This document shows, one piece after another, positions 34,624 to 44,733 of a stretch of DNA of 64,000 bases. The notes beneath the pieces were generated by a model that worked only from the letters and a program-made list of their open reading frames with translations, was not told where the DNA came from and ran no database searches. Origin of the DNA: Dipodascopsis uninucleata var. uninucleata (lineage: Eukaryota > Ascomycota > Lipomycetes > Lipomycetales > Lipomycetaceae); NCBI GenBank assembly GCA_030568195.1, contig JAJLTO010000011.1, positions 481,980 to 545,979 of the forward strand, given 5' to 3'. The translations under genes and the position numbers were made by a program. The stretch's first letter is position 1. The number at the start of each line of letters is the position of its first letter.

Positions 34624-35936
34624 ATGGCACCTTCTAACAACTGGATACAGGACATCGCTAGACGTTATCAGCAGGCTGCAAGACGGCCATCAACAGGCTC
34701 AGATACTGGTCTTAGTCCATCACCAAGGCCAAGTGATAGAATATCAATCTCTCCAGGCTCACCAATAATGATCACATCTCCATTTGCTGGTCAGCTACGA
34801 CACTTATCAACAACACCACTAGTTTATGAGAATCAGGAGCTCCTGGATCAAGCATTAGAAGCGCTGCCTCTGGATCGATTGTTTCAAGAAGCTGGAGAGG
34901 CCGAAACCAAAGACTTGGAATGGGGATTTCAAGATCACCTAATAAGGTCATTATTGAAGTAGGTTTCCCAAGCATTTGTTAGGCATTTGTTAAGAGTTTA
35001 ACTAACGTTTTGCTCAATCGCACAGATGGTTCAGAAATGACTTTTTCACGTGGGTTAATGAGCCACCTTGCGCTGCATGCAATGTGAGTGTGAAAGAAGG
35101 AATGCATTTATAACTTTGAATATTAACGTGCTTACCGACTACGCTGTTAGGGAAAAACAAGAAATATCGGTGTGGAGCATCCCGCCCCACAGGAAAGCGC
35201 TAATGGCGCTGGAAGAACTGAGATTTACCAATGCAACTCGTGCAATACAATTGTCAGATTTCCGAGATATGGGCATCCAAAATATTTACTAACATTTCGG
35301 AAGGGTCGATGTGGAGAGTGGGCCAATGTAAGTGCCAATGGTTCTAACTGAGTATTCTTCCGCTAATAGTACGTAGTGCTTTACAATGCTCTGTAGAGCT
35401 TTAGGCTCCAGAGTCAGATGGGTATGGTGCAACGAAGATCATGTATGGACCGAAATTTATTCTGAGAAGCAAAAACGTTGGATACATGTATGTGAAATCA
35501 TTTATTTTTCGTAGTTGAAACTGGTTGAATATGATATTGATTATTCTGATAGGCTGATTCATGCGAGACTGCGTGGGACCAGCCTCAGCTATACGCTCAA
35601 GGATGGGGGAAGAAAATGTCATATATCATAGCGTTTTCCGCTGAAGGTGCAGTCGACGTGACTTCTCGTTATGTTCGTAATACCGACTCGCAGATCGCTC
35701 GAAACAAGATACCAGAAAGTGAACTCATCTTCGTTCTTCAAGATATAACCAAAGAGAGGCGACAGGCATTACCGGCTCTAGAAAGGGAAACACTTACAAG
35801 TGAAGACGCCTTGGAAAGAGCAGAATTAGCCTCATACTCTATGGTACCTACTCAGGCCACAACGGAAGAGCTTCGTCCACGTGAAACAGGTGCTGGAGAT
35901 TGGACGGAAGCACGGGGGGAAAGTGGAAAACGATAG
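34624..35936 (+). CDS. PNG1: Peptide:N-glycanase
   Basis: Five exons give 354 residues: 34624-34958, 35026-35083, 35151-35327, 35377-35487 and 35553-35936. The transglutaminase-like core is complete. It has [19 protein letters not shown] (first zinc Cys pair), EIYQCNSCN (second pair), GRCGEWAN with the catalytic Cys, [10 protein letters not shown] with the catalytic His, and DSCE with the Asp, followed by [13 protein letters not shown]. The enzyme cleaves N-glycans from misfolded glycoproteins exported from the ER, before proteasomal degradation. There is no PUB domain, as in other fungi. The triad is intact; some filamentous ascomycete orthologues have lost the active Cys. The N-terminal 70 residues are Ser/Pro-rich and unconserved. 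In exon 5 an Ala replaces the usual Val before DSCE. Confidence 0.94.
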
Positions 35937-36036
35937 AAGTAGCAAGTATACTGCTTTTTTGGAATGCTACTCATTAAGATACACTGTTATTGGTATCTTT
36001 TCATTATACAAATATATATATATAAATTAAATGTCG

Positions 36037-37722
36037 TTATGATTTATGGTCGTTTTCTGCTGACATCCATCGAAATTCTTCTCTGTGTAGTTTAATCATC
36101 TGTTCGATTGATCGTAAAGGAGGCTTTATGCTCTCGTCTAATCGAGGGAAGAGCATACGTTTATGATGTCGATGTTTGTATTTTGAAGAGATGTTTCTCG
36201 TACTAGTGAAATCATTCAACGTAGACGCAGTCGCTTGAACTTGTAAGAACGGATGACTAGTAGTTCTTCGTCTCTCAGTTTGAGAACTTCGTGCTACATC
36301 AACAACCGGGTTTAAAAGATTTCTAATAGAAGTTCTTTCGAGATCTGTATCGAATTTTAAAAAGCAGTATTAGTCTTCACAAATCATTCACGAAATAAAC
36401 CTTGCTTAGCTAAAACAATTTGAGGAACGACATTACCTGCAGAGGAAAAATTCAAGACTCGCGCACGTTCGAAAAGCCAATTATTATAGACTGATATAGA
36501 CTCTAAATTAACAGGAGTGGGCATTTCATTAGTAAATTGCAATCCTCTGTATGATATCTCCGATGATGCACCATCTGAGGAGAACTTTTGATTATCGAAT
36601 GTATTGGTTAATTTTTGTATCCTAGGAGTTCTTGTATGCTGATTGCCGGCATCATCTAAAGGAGGTGAACTTTTCAGACCAATGATATCATAAGGTGATT
36701 TTACTCCTAGTACATTACTGGATTTATTGTTACTGTGTTTGTTGTCATATCTCGGTGATGGAGTTTCCGCAATGACTCGTTCATCTTTCCTTCTTACTCG
36801 ACGAACACGGACACCAGGATTTCGCTCCGGAGTTAGTCGCTCATATTTTTTCTTCTTCTTAGGCGATTCATCTAGTGCAAAACTACTCAGGTCACTCTGC
36901 GGTGTAGATAAGCATTTACTGGCCAGAGAATTGCCTTCATCTGGAGTTAATTCACGTTCTTGGTCTACTGTCCCATCCATTATCACATCTTCCACTTCCT
37001 CAGTTCCAACCACAATATCTTCAGCTTCGCGATCGAAGAGCGTCGTGTCGTCCATTGGAAAATCTGGAATATTAACAATCTCATCCTCGCCTTCGTCGTA
37101 AATAGAAATATATGCGCCGATTTCTGTGAGATCGCTAACTGTATTAGGCGCTGCGATAGTATTGCTATCTAGATGCTTTGACTCTGTAGCCTTCAGCTTT
37201 AGTTTGTTGACCATATTTTTACGTTTCCTATATTAAAAATAATGCACGTAAGACTTAGTTTTGGAGATTCAACTTATAAAAAACATGTATAATGAGAGAC
37301 GCAGAGCCATACATCATTAGAAGAGTTCCAATCTTATTTTTAATTTGCTCTAGGTCTCTAAGCTGCGTAGGATTACCAAGCATATATGTTCCTATACCAC
37401 CAATGAACTGAAATTCTTTGATGTAGATAACAGGAACTGCCCTGAGTTTGTGGAAATCAGGTCTAAGTATTTCATCCGATAAAACTAGAGGTGTTTCGGT
37501 TTCTAAATCCGCATCAACTTTGAGATCTGCCCCAATACATGACGTTGGTAATAGATGTAACGTTGCAGACTTGATTTGAATAACACCACCTAAAACCTCA
37601 GCTATCCTACAATTATGAACCCTGTTCCAGTATGTTATTAACCATAAGATTTTGTTCATTAATATCGAGAATCACTAGCCCATTTACCTGTTCAATTCAT
37701 CTACGCTGTACTGCGAAAACAT
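36037..37722 (-). CDS. Unrecognised 500-residue protein with CDK-type sites
   Basis: Four exons, 37688-37722, 37274-37606, 36401-37227 and 36037-36344, give 500 residues with all phases consistent. The first intron has a good GTAAAT donor and TTGTAG acceptor. The second and third use weak GTTGAA and GTTTAT donors, with ACTAA-like branch sites. Residues 1-125 look like a folded domain, starting MFSQYSVDELNRIAEVLGG and with alternating beta-strand pattern, ending in a hydrophobic helix (GTLLMMYGSASLIIHVFY) followed by KKRKN, possibly a membrane segment or nuclear signal. The remainder is disordered and acidic then basic, with TPERNP, ETPSPR and TPRIQK as CDK-consensus sites, and a basic C-terminus. 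It resembles a nuclear, cell-cycle regulated factor in composition only. I recognise no family. If the weak donors are wrong, the C-terminal part would be a second gene starting at the ATG at 37214. Confidence 0.6.
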
Positions 37723-38392
37723 CGCGTAAGTATAGTGTTGTTTGTCAGAGCATAGGGCACAGATATAGGTCGCTGGTGGTTTAGACTCGTAGGTTATAAG
37801 CTGTCAAACCAGCCTCATTAGCAATTGAAAATCTGTAATGTAGATGGTCCTCCACGTTTACAAGCGAACACTCTCATGCTCTACAATTAAATTCTTTCCG
37901 TAAACCGTTAGCTATAAAATTTTGATCTCACCTTGACTATCTGGAGTGACCGACCGACTACGTCGAGATCTGTCATAAAATGCTCCTTAAATGATGCTTT
38001 GCGGAGAGCCACTAATACTGCCTTCTCGAGGAAGGGCTGACGGAGCTCACTTGTCATGAAAATCACTGCTGATGTATTCCAGCTTTCGCTGCTAAAGAAA
38101 CCTGCACGCAGAGCTCAAAGATCTGTTGATGCATTCTATATCTTGCGGTGTTCACTGAATGCGCAATATCGCGTTCGTAATGTCATTAAGATAGGGTAAC
38201 ACGACTCCTGGCATTTTGTTCGTGGCGGCATTTTCATGGTCATCTGGCAAATACTAGGAAAACCACGGGAGATCGCTTCGACAGTGGAACTGTATTCTAT
38301 TAAATAATTTTGCTCTTTGTTGATTACCTGAGAGATCATCAAGTACACAATTGACTTTTAAAAAAAGAAGAAGATTCTATTGATGAAACATA
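37723..38392. promoter_or_regulatory. Divergent promoter between two unrecognised genes
   Basis: 670 bases separate the outward-facing starts. A 9-codon upstream ORF (ATG at 38383) overlaps the start at 38393 in another frame and would be met first by scanning ribosomes. The minus-strand frame at 38136-38348 is not supported. Confidence 0.4.
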
Positions 38393-39372
38393 ATGAACAC
38401 ATCTACTAGTTTAGACCAAATACCTGATATCGCTAGCAAGCGCATTGCTACGCTGAAATACTTGAGAAATGCGTAAGAATATCTTTATTATTGATTTTGT
38501 GGCATATTAAGTTTGAGTAAAATACTGTGCTTGTAGGATTTGCTGGTGGTCGAGAAGAAAGTAATAGTGATTTAGGCGAATCGATGGCTAACTTTGTAAA
38601 CGGGCTTCCTTTGTCCTATATATATATAAAGATTCGATGGACAGGTATTTTGGCTAAATACTGTGCTGCTCACCAAGGCAGATATTACCGAGATGTATTC
38701 TGATTACGAAAAACTTGGGAAGCGGTATGTATACTGTTGTAGATCCTGATCCTGATCTTGATGTGACAAAAGCAGAATTGTGGGCTGTACACGGGGTGCA
38801 GAAGTGGGGTGCTGACCGGTATATTATTTCAACCAGAGCGATGAGTGCATTAGTATTAGGCGTATCGCTATCGAACTTGATGAAATACGATAATCCCTCT
38901 GAATTTCTGAGATCTTTTGATCTCTTACTGAACGAATATGACGCTTTTATCAATCAAAAGGAGCGCACAAAAGTAAGTAATATTTGCACATCACCTTAGA
39001 GATTTGGAATGCTGATTAAACATTATCACACAGAGAAACAGAACTCGAGGAAACAGGCTACGCAAATTCTCAGAAATGGAGCATTTCAGTCACATAAGTA
39101 TGCCGTTTATTCCTTTTGACCTCGATTTGGTGGAGGTCATGATAAGTTCTTGTGATATGCTTGTTGAAATTTATAGCAAGCTAGCCTCGATAATATCTGA
39201 TAGTTCAAGTTTGCCGTCTATTGCTGTTTACGAGAGTTTTACGAAGATAGATACAAGAATCAGAAAGCTCGTTCTTGAGCCTCTTTTTGGTGAATACGAG
39301 ACTGCCGCGCATAATAGCATAGCTAACGAGATGCGAGAGCTTGAGGTTTTGTGTACTATTGCTACAGCTTGA
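38393..39372 (+). CDS. Unrecognised helical protein of about 241 residues
   Basis: Four exons, 38393-38472, 38568-38644, 38743-38972 and 39034-39372, give 241 residues in consistent phase. The third and fourth exons are firm (donor GTAAGT, acceptor CACAG). The limits of exon 2 are less certain, because several AG acceptors compete near 38535-38567. The protein is helical with a hydrophobic, conserved-looking core: ELWAVHGVQKWGADRYII, STRAMSALVLGVSLSNLM, a basic stretch RNRTRGNRLRKFSEMEHF, and PFIPFDLDLVEVMISSCDML. There is no signal peptide or clear membrane segment. The basic segment followed by FSEMEHFSHI looks like a conserved motif. I do not recognise the family, and no function is proposed. 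Confidence 0.6.
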
Positions 39373-39748
39373 TAATTATTAATTTTCACGTCTATTACTG
39401 TCGTTTTTTTCGATGTATTACTATTGCTTTAAGGTCTTGCTTAGGTTTTTGTGCGCTATTTTTTTGGAGAATAACCAGGTTTTTCTATTTTAATTTGTTC
39501 CTGGTAAGCGTTCTTGTAGCCAGCAAATTAATCTGTATATGATATATTTCGCCTAGTTACGCTTCGTAATTATTATTGTAGTCTTTTAAAAATATTTAAT
39601 CAACTAATCTTTGGTATCACTTTAAAATAATGGAAGATAGTGCAGTCAATTTAGTCATAAAGATGAAATTCATATATATTATGACTTCAATAAAGCTGTG
39701 GATAAACTAAACTATAGAAATACAAAACAATAAAACAGCCACCATGCT
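39373..39748. other. Convergent 3' region
   Basis: 376 bases between the 3' ends of the unrecognised helical-protein gene and the complex I subunit gene. T-rich then AT-rich, with no supported open frame. Confidence 0.45.
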
Positions 39749-40588
39749 CTACTTAAACGTTCTAACCGGATACTTTCCTGGGTACATTGACTCATCCCCT
39801 TCTAATAAAGTCCAGGAAAGATTCTTTCGTAGCGGTGCACCGAATGGAGGAAGACCATTCTTATCCAAAACCTGTCCTTTCAACACATCAGTTGAGACAG
39901 CCTTCAATGCATTTGTAAGCTCGATTCCTCCTTCTTTAACGGTAGTCAAGGCCCTCTGACCGTCCCCACCCTTAGCAATTCTTGGATTTGCTGCTGATCC
40001 GTAAAGGAGAAGACCTCCAATCTCCGACTGACCAAACAAATGTAATCTAGAGTAGCTTCTGCGAACGTCGCGCTTAAAGTATTGGTTGTCCGCGATATCT
40101 GAAGCAGGAATCGTAGACGGATCAGTGTATGTCTTTGCTTCTGGACGTGATCCGGTAGAGGGAACACGATAATATGGAACCAGTGGATTACCAGTTGAAC
40201 GATTTGGAACCTATAGCCCATCATTTGTAATGTTAGTCTGATTTCAGTAATCATTTAGACGACTGAATTCATAACATGTTTAAGATACTTACCAACACTA
40301 GGAGCTTTCGGATCTTTTCCCATATACCCTTAGATCTAAGGGTGTATTTCTAAAGAAAGTAAATATCTCGTTAGTCTGTAAAATACTCAATTATTCAATA
40401 TCTCGAGAGCGAGATATTCTTTCCCGAGTGACTTGAACGTGCTACCATTAATCAACAACGTGAAATGTAGCGGCCCTCCCTATAAAGCAAATTCACTGAA
40501 ACGTAATCTTTCAGTATAATAGATTAAATATTTCTCCTGTATTTAGAGAACTCATTACCTTTGCGATATCTACTGGTCCACCTGCCAT
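39749..40588 (-). CDS. Complex I (NADH:ubiquinone oxidoreductase) 21 kDa accessory subunit
   Basis: Exons 40559-40588, 40293-40349 and 39749-40210 give 182 residues, all phase 0. Joining them gives MAGGPVDIAKKYTLRSKGIW and EKIRKLLVLVPNRSTGNPL, then VPYYRVPSTGSRPE, DPSTIPASDIADNQYFKRDV and RRSYSRLHLFGQSEIGGLL. This is the pattern of the fungal 21 kDa (Neurospora 21.3 kDa-like) accessory subunit, found on the peripheral/membrane arm junction of mitochondrial complex I. There is no classical cleavable presequence, which is usual for this subunit. Its presence means the organism retains respiratory complex I, a useful lineage marker. Confidence 0.88.
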
Positions 40589-42159
40589 GACTTCTGAGAT
40601 ATGTAATTGTTTTTGTCTGTCTCAAAAAAAAAAAGGAATTTATGTTAGAAACAAATCTTGGTATAATAGACCAGCTTAACAATCATGCTCCTGGCATTAA
40701 CATATACCTTTCCTCTTCTTATCAATATTTGAACTCAGAATGCTATCTCACGAAAGTGCGATAAATCTAAAGGAGATGCAATATAAACCCGAAAAGCCTG
40801 AAAGACAGACGCCCAGAAGAGCTTTCAGTATGCTATATGGAAAGCTACTTTTTCTATCCTCCAAATTGCAGTATATCATTGACCAATCAGCAATACACTA
40901 TTCGGAGGCCCATATGCACTTCCGGGTAACATACAACTCTTCTGTCCATTCGCCAAACGTTAGCGGCAACTTACTTTGAGGTCGTCGTGGTGTCAAATAA
41001 GGGTCTTGTATTACATCTAACATACCCTCGATATTTTATTCATTAGGGTTTTATGCTATGAAAATGGAGTGTCGTCAGATTCAGAAACGAGAATGTGATC
41101 ATCAGTCGAGAAGGACGGAAACAAACTGGTAGACTAAAGTAGTTAGTCAACTGTTTTGGAGGAACCCATTTGCGCATAGGTGGGTTATAATACTTCTAAG
41201 CCACATTTTAGGCAACTATGGTGCCAAGGGGACATGCTGTATGACTCTGTTTGTTAATGAGAGAGTAATACGGCTGATGGGATTAAACGGCGTCAGTGAC
41301 AGTTTTTCTGGGCCCATGGGCGCGAGATTGATGGTACTAGCTAACTCATTCGTACGTCAAGTATTGATCTAGATTTTACAACTGAATTAATATATAGCAC
41401 ATTTGCCTGTAATACGCTCCACTGGCGCTGTTGTGATCCAATCTGGACATTAAATTGAATTACCGTCAAGTCTTGAAGACCGTTTGTTATTTGATGCTCA
41501 AGCTCCTACTACTAATTTTACTCCCCAGTCACCATGACCTGGATATAAATGCCAGTACTATTAGTAGATTTTACAGCAGATTTGTTAATATACGAATTTA
41601 GTAAATCTGCAGACTGGAAATTAGAGAACAGTCAGACAAATATGGCATCACATGGTACTGTGAAGATCATCGCCTATCATGATCTCTAAATTCCATTTTT
41701 AGCGTGAGCAAGGTAAAGACGACGTAGTTCATAGAATGATCCAATACTTTTCCGTAGTCAGTTTAGAGAAAGTTTGCTGTTTACTAGTATCGGATGGCAC
41801 ACGTTTACTTACAATTTGGTTCACATGGATCCAGATCCGATGCAGAAGAAAGGGGAAAATCGATGTTCACTATGTAGATACTAATGACATGAAGATCAAT
41901 TTCCATCTGCGCAAGCAAGTAGAAAGATCACAGTAACCATCCTTGATACCATGGGATGCGCCGAGAAAGTCAGATCCAATTAAAATCATAACTGGACCGA
42001 CTCGGATGCGTGCATACTTAATTTATACGAGTATATATATATATATCATGTCCACGAACCGATTCTAGATCTCTCTACTTTCTTGATTCTATCCCGATAC
42101 ATTTATATAGTAAAGACAAGTTGAATTAATTACTACCTAATATCTAACTTCTATTAAAA
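40589..42159. other. Intergenic region with possible retroelement remnant
   Basis: Nearly 1.6 kb without an intact gene. Holds the possible Ty1/copia fragment at 41736-41936 (listed separately), a stop-free plus-strand segment at about 41205-41370, an ATG frame of 79 codons at 40740-40979 without recognisable features, and an 8-base inverted repeat (GCAGATTT at 41576 / AAATCTGC at 41603). The last 150 bases are probably the promoter of the next gene, with a TATATATATATATA run near 42035. Confidence 0.4.
41736..41936 (+). mobile_element. Possible decayed Ty1/copia polyprotein end
   Basis: The translated segment RRKGKIDVHYVDTNDMK followed by a Lys-Gln-Val-Glu-Arg-Ser stretch resembles the end of the copia RNase H region, where the family pattern is I-x-V-x-Y-V-x-T-x-D-M-x-A-D-x-L-T-K. 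The Ala-Asp-Leu-Thr-Lys part is degraded, no upstream reverse-transcriptase motifs are visible, and no LTR pair was found. It would be an old, fragmentary relic if real. Chance similarity is possible. Confidence 0.3.
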
Positions 42160-42686
42160 ATGTCTATGCAGTTTTTCCCTCAAGTTAAGCCAAGGTAAGC
42201 AGGTGACTATCGATCTACCCGTATTATCCAACTTATCAGAAGTCTCCATACATACTAACATGCTCCAACAGCGCTATTGCCCTCGGAACCGCATTCTCCC
42301 ACGGAAGCGGACTCTTATTGTCTGCTCCTGTTTTTGGCTCTGCTTATGAACGTGCAAGGAAAGCTGACACACCAGAAGAGTTTATCAAGACTAAGGAAGC
42401 TGCCAGTGCCCTCTCGGTCTGGGGATCTTCTCTCGTCGGATCTGCCATCAAGACGTACGCTGTCTCTGTCATTCTCCAGTCGACTGGTACTCTTACTAAC
42501 AAAGGGGCTCTTTACATTGGATCTCTTTTGTTTGCCATCCAGACCGTTCCTAATCTTTTGATCGGTGTTTTCCAGGAAAAGAGACCTCTGGATTATGTCG
42601 TCGCCAAACTCGGCTCTCAGATCCTAGACACTATTGGTCTTTCTTTCGTCCTTAACTGGTGGGGCACTCGGCCAGACCTAGCCTAA
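42160..42686 (+). CDS. Small four-helix membrane protein (DUF1761-like)
   Basis: Exons 42160-42194 and 42272-42686 give 149 residues. The intron has donor GTAAGC, a perfect TACTAAC branch and acceptor CAACAG. Four hydrophobic helices are visible: SAIALGTAFSHGSGLLLSAP, the TYAVSVILQ region, YIGSLLFAIQTVPNLLIGV and ILDTIGLSFVLNWW. The pattern, with a short loop SAPVFGSAYERAR after helix 1, resembles fungal DUF1761-type proteins, whose function is unknown. The codon choice looks rather biased (many C-ending codons), suggesting good expression. The family call is by pattern and moderately sure. Confidence 0.75.
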
Positions 42687-43223
42687 GTCTAGTATTTCTA
42701 TCACTTCAAGATTCAAGAGTGATATTTGTACTATTGAGTAAGACTACGGTGCTAAGTAGGATATATATTAGCTATTGACAGTAGATCATATTGATACAAT
42801 ATTGTCAATAACTATTGGTTTCTTTTTTAATTTAATGTTAGTTTATACGATTGTTCCTTTTTTCTTAATTGTGAATATTTAATGACAATATACTCAGCTT
42901 AAAAAACCGGAATATGTAGCCGTACTGTGTTTGTAAGCAGGTAAAACTATTCTCCTCTCATCGTCTGGAAGTTTAGTCGATGCGATGACAACTGCGGAAA
43001 GAATGATGATCTAGCTGCTACGGAAATGGGGAAATTGGCACGTGAAATTCTGTATGTCCAAGTGATCATAATCTCAACCTAGGCTCATTATGCCACATTT
43101 TGTTACTATAATTTGTCTCGCGTAAAATCCTACACTATAAATATTTTCTGTTATAGTATTTAGGATATTCTCAGTTTTTCCAGGCTCCTAAGATCACAGT
43201 TTGCAGATATATGCAGGATAACA
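42687..43223. other. Intergenic region
   Basis: 537 bases between two plus-strand genes, AT-rich, with no supported frame. A CACGTG E-box lies at about 43040 and could be a promoter site of the isomerase-like gene; this is a guess from the motif alone. Confidence 0.4.
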
Positions 43224-44024
43224 ATGGACGAACCGACGTTACCTTTTGAAATCAAGCTCCCCAAAGAAAAGGGCAAGCTCACTCTTAGCAAAACTGAAAC
43301 GTACTATTTGCTTACATTTTGCAATCCTCCTGATAATCGATTAACTATTCATACGCTGTTGAATTTTTTGCAGATGCTAGATGTTCTCGAAATATACTTT
43401 CTACCTAGAGAAAAGCTCCCGCTTGTCACTACGTCATCGATCTCTAAGTTCTACTCTAACGGACTGGATTTGAAAATGGCACTCTCCACGAAAGGCTTTT
43501 TTGAGAATAGCTTCAATCCAGTCCTCAAGAGACTCCTTAGCTATCCTGTTCCATGTGTCGCACTCATAAACGGTCATGCATTTGCTGGGGGCTTTATGAT
43601 ATCTATGTGCCATGACTACCGAGTTATGAATCCAAGCAAAGGCTTTCTGTGTTTAAATGAGGTAGAATTCGGATCTAGACTTACAGGACCCATGGCCGCA
43701 ATATTTCGAGAAAAAACGACACCTCACGTATATCAAAAGATTGTTTTAGAGGCTACAAGGTTCACAGCTGACAAAGCACTTGAAAACAACCTGATAGATG
43801 CTAAGGGTGGTATTGAACAAGTTGAGGAGTTAATCAAAAACAGAAAACTCATCGAGTTAGCACAATCGCCTGCATATGCATTATTGAAGGCAGAAATGTG
43901 GAGGGATATTATTTATTATTGCGATTTGCCGTTCGTTGAAGAAGAAAACAAGCTCGACGAAGACGCTAAAACTAAGAATGGTCAAATAAAAAAGAGATTA
44001 AGTCTACTTAGTTCTAAGCTTTGA
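43224..44024 (+). CDS. Peroxisomal enoyl-CoA isomerase/hydratase-like protein
   Basis: Intronless, 266 residues. A crotonase fold is seen: SSISKFYSNGLDLKMAL for the first oxyanion-hole strand, and CVALINGHAFAGGFMISMCH with the second oxyanion Gly, followed by NEVEFGSRLTGPM. It most resembles delta3,delta2-enoyl-CoA isomerases (yeast Eci1), which move double bonds so that unsaturated fatty acids can enter beta-oxidation. The C-terminus is SSKL, a canonical peroxisomal PTS1 signal, so the site of action is the peroxisome. A hydratase or dehydratase activity cannot be excluded by eye. Confidence 0.88.
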   Translation: MDEPTLPFEIKLPKEKGKLTLSKTETYYLLTFCNPPDNRLTIHTLLNFLQMLDVLEIYFLPREKLPLVTTSSISKFYSNGLDLKMALSTKGFFENSFNPVLKRLLSYPVPCVALINGHAFAGGFMISMCHDYRVMNPSKGFLCLNEVEFGSRLTGPMAAIFREKTTPHVYQKIVLEATRFTADKALENNLIDAKGGIEQVEELIKNRKLIELAQSPAYALLKAEMWRDIIYYCDLPFVEEENKLDEDAKTKNGQIKKRLSLLSSKL

Positions 44025-44275
44025 AGAATCTTAAGTCACTTAAACGAGGTAAATCCAATATAATATAATATATTAAATTAAAATTTTATTTTATTAATTA
44101 TATATGAATTCAAAGTATGGAGATATCCATATATACCTAAATGATCGTTTTGGTGTAACCTCTGTATGCATGTCTGATTTGCTATAATCGACTGTAAAGC
44201 AAAAATACAATTGTAGCTTGCTTCTAGTATCCATTTAAACCTAACGGCAAGACGATCTGGGAAAACTTGAGTCAG

Positions 44276-44733
44276 CTAAATCTGAGTTTCCAACACAGCT
44301 ATCCTGGTCTTGAACTCCTTTCTATAATACTGATGGTCAATAAGGAATGACAACAATCGACATATTCTTGACTCGCTTGGTTGTCACTTACACAATCTCT
44401 CCTATTCTTTTGATCTTCTCAAACTCTAGATCAATGTCATCACATCGCTCAATAATCTTCCGTAAACGATCGATTTCGAAATTAGCTTCTTCTGCCACAT
44501 TTAAGCACTGCATATGGTGTCTATTAGCTGAATTGCACGTTTGTTGAGCCAACTAAAAATTAAAAATCGTCTGCAGTCAGTCCACAATATACTACATGAT
44601 TTACTGATATCAGCTAACTAGAATTTCATTAAATACGTACGTAATTCATTCGCTCTGCTATATCATCTATTATTTTCTCGAAATTCTGGACTACCTCGGA
44701 AACCACTTCCGTGTCGATAGTACTGTAATCCAT
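44276..44733 (-). CDS. BLOC1S4-like coiled-coil subunit
   Basis: Exons 44641-44733, 44392-44552 and 44276-44321 give 99 residues in consistent phase. The whole protein is helical/coiled coil. The C-terminal part ERCDDIDLEFEKIKRIGEIV plus KEFKTRIAVLETQI parallels the end of BLOC1S4 (Cappuccino, yeast Cnl1), where a Cys, an acidic run, KIDRLE-like and RVAxMEEQ-like elements occur in the same order. BLOC-1 helps endosomal sorting and Rab GTPase control in fungi. The last intron donor GTAAGT overlaps a stop: if unspliced, translation ends at GTG-TAA (85 residues), so exon 3 rests on the strong donor and an ATTATAG acceptor. Assignment to BLOC1S4 is moderate; another small BLOC/BORC subunit is the alternative. 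Confidence 0.65.

Noticed and set aside
40260-40312. ATG starting MGKDPKAPSV as first exon of the complex I subunit
   Set aside because: Its phase does not match the next exon; another frame of the same exon, preceded by a further 30-base exon, gives the family sequence.
40740-40979. 79-codon ATG frame beside the complex I gene
   Set aside because: No recognisable motif and no biased codon use; could be chance. Kept only as a note.
41576-41610. Inverted repeat GCAGATTT / AAATCTGC
   Set aside because: Eight-base arms are expected by chance at this length, and no hairpin terminator or element end is associated.
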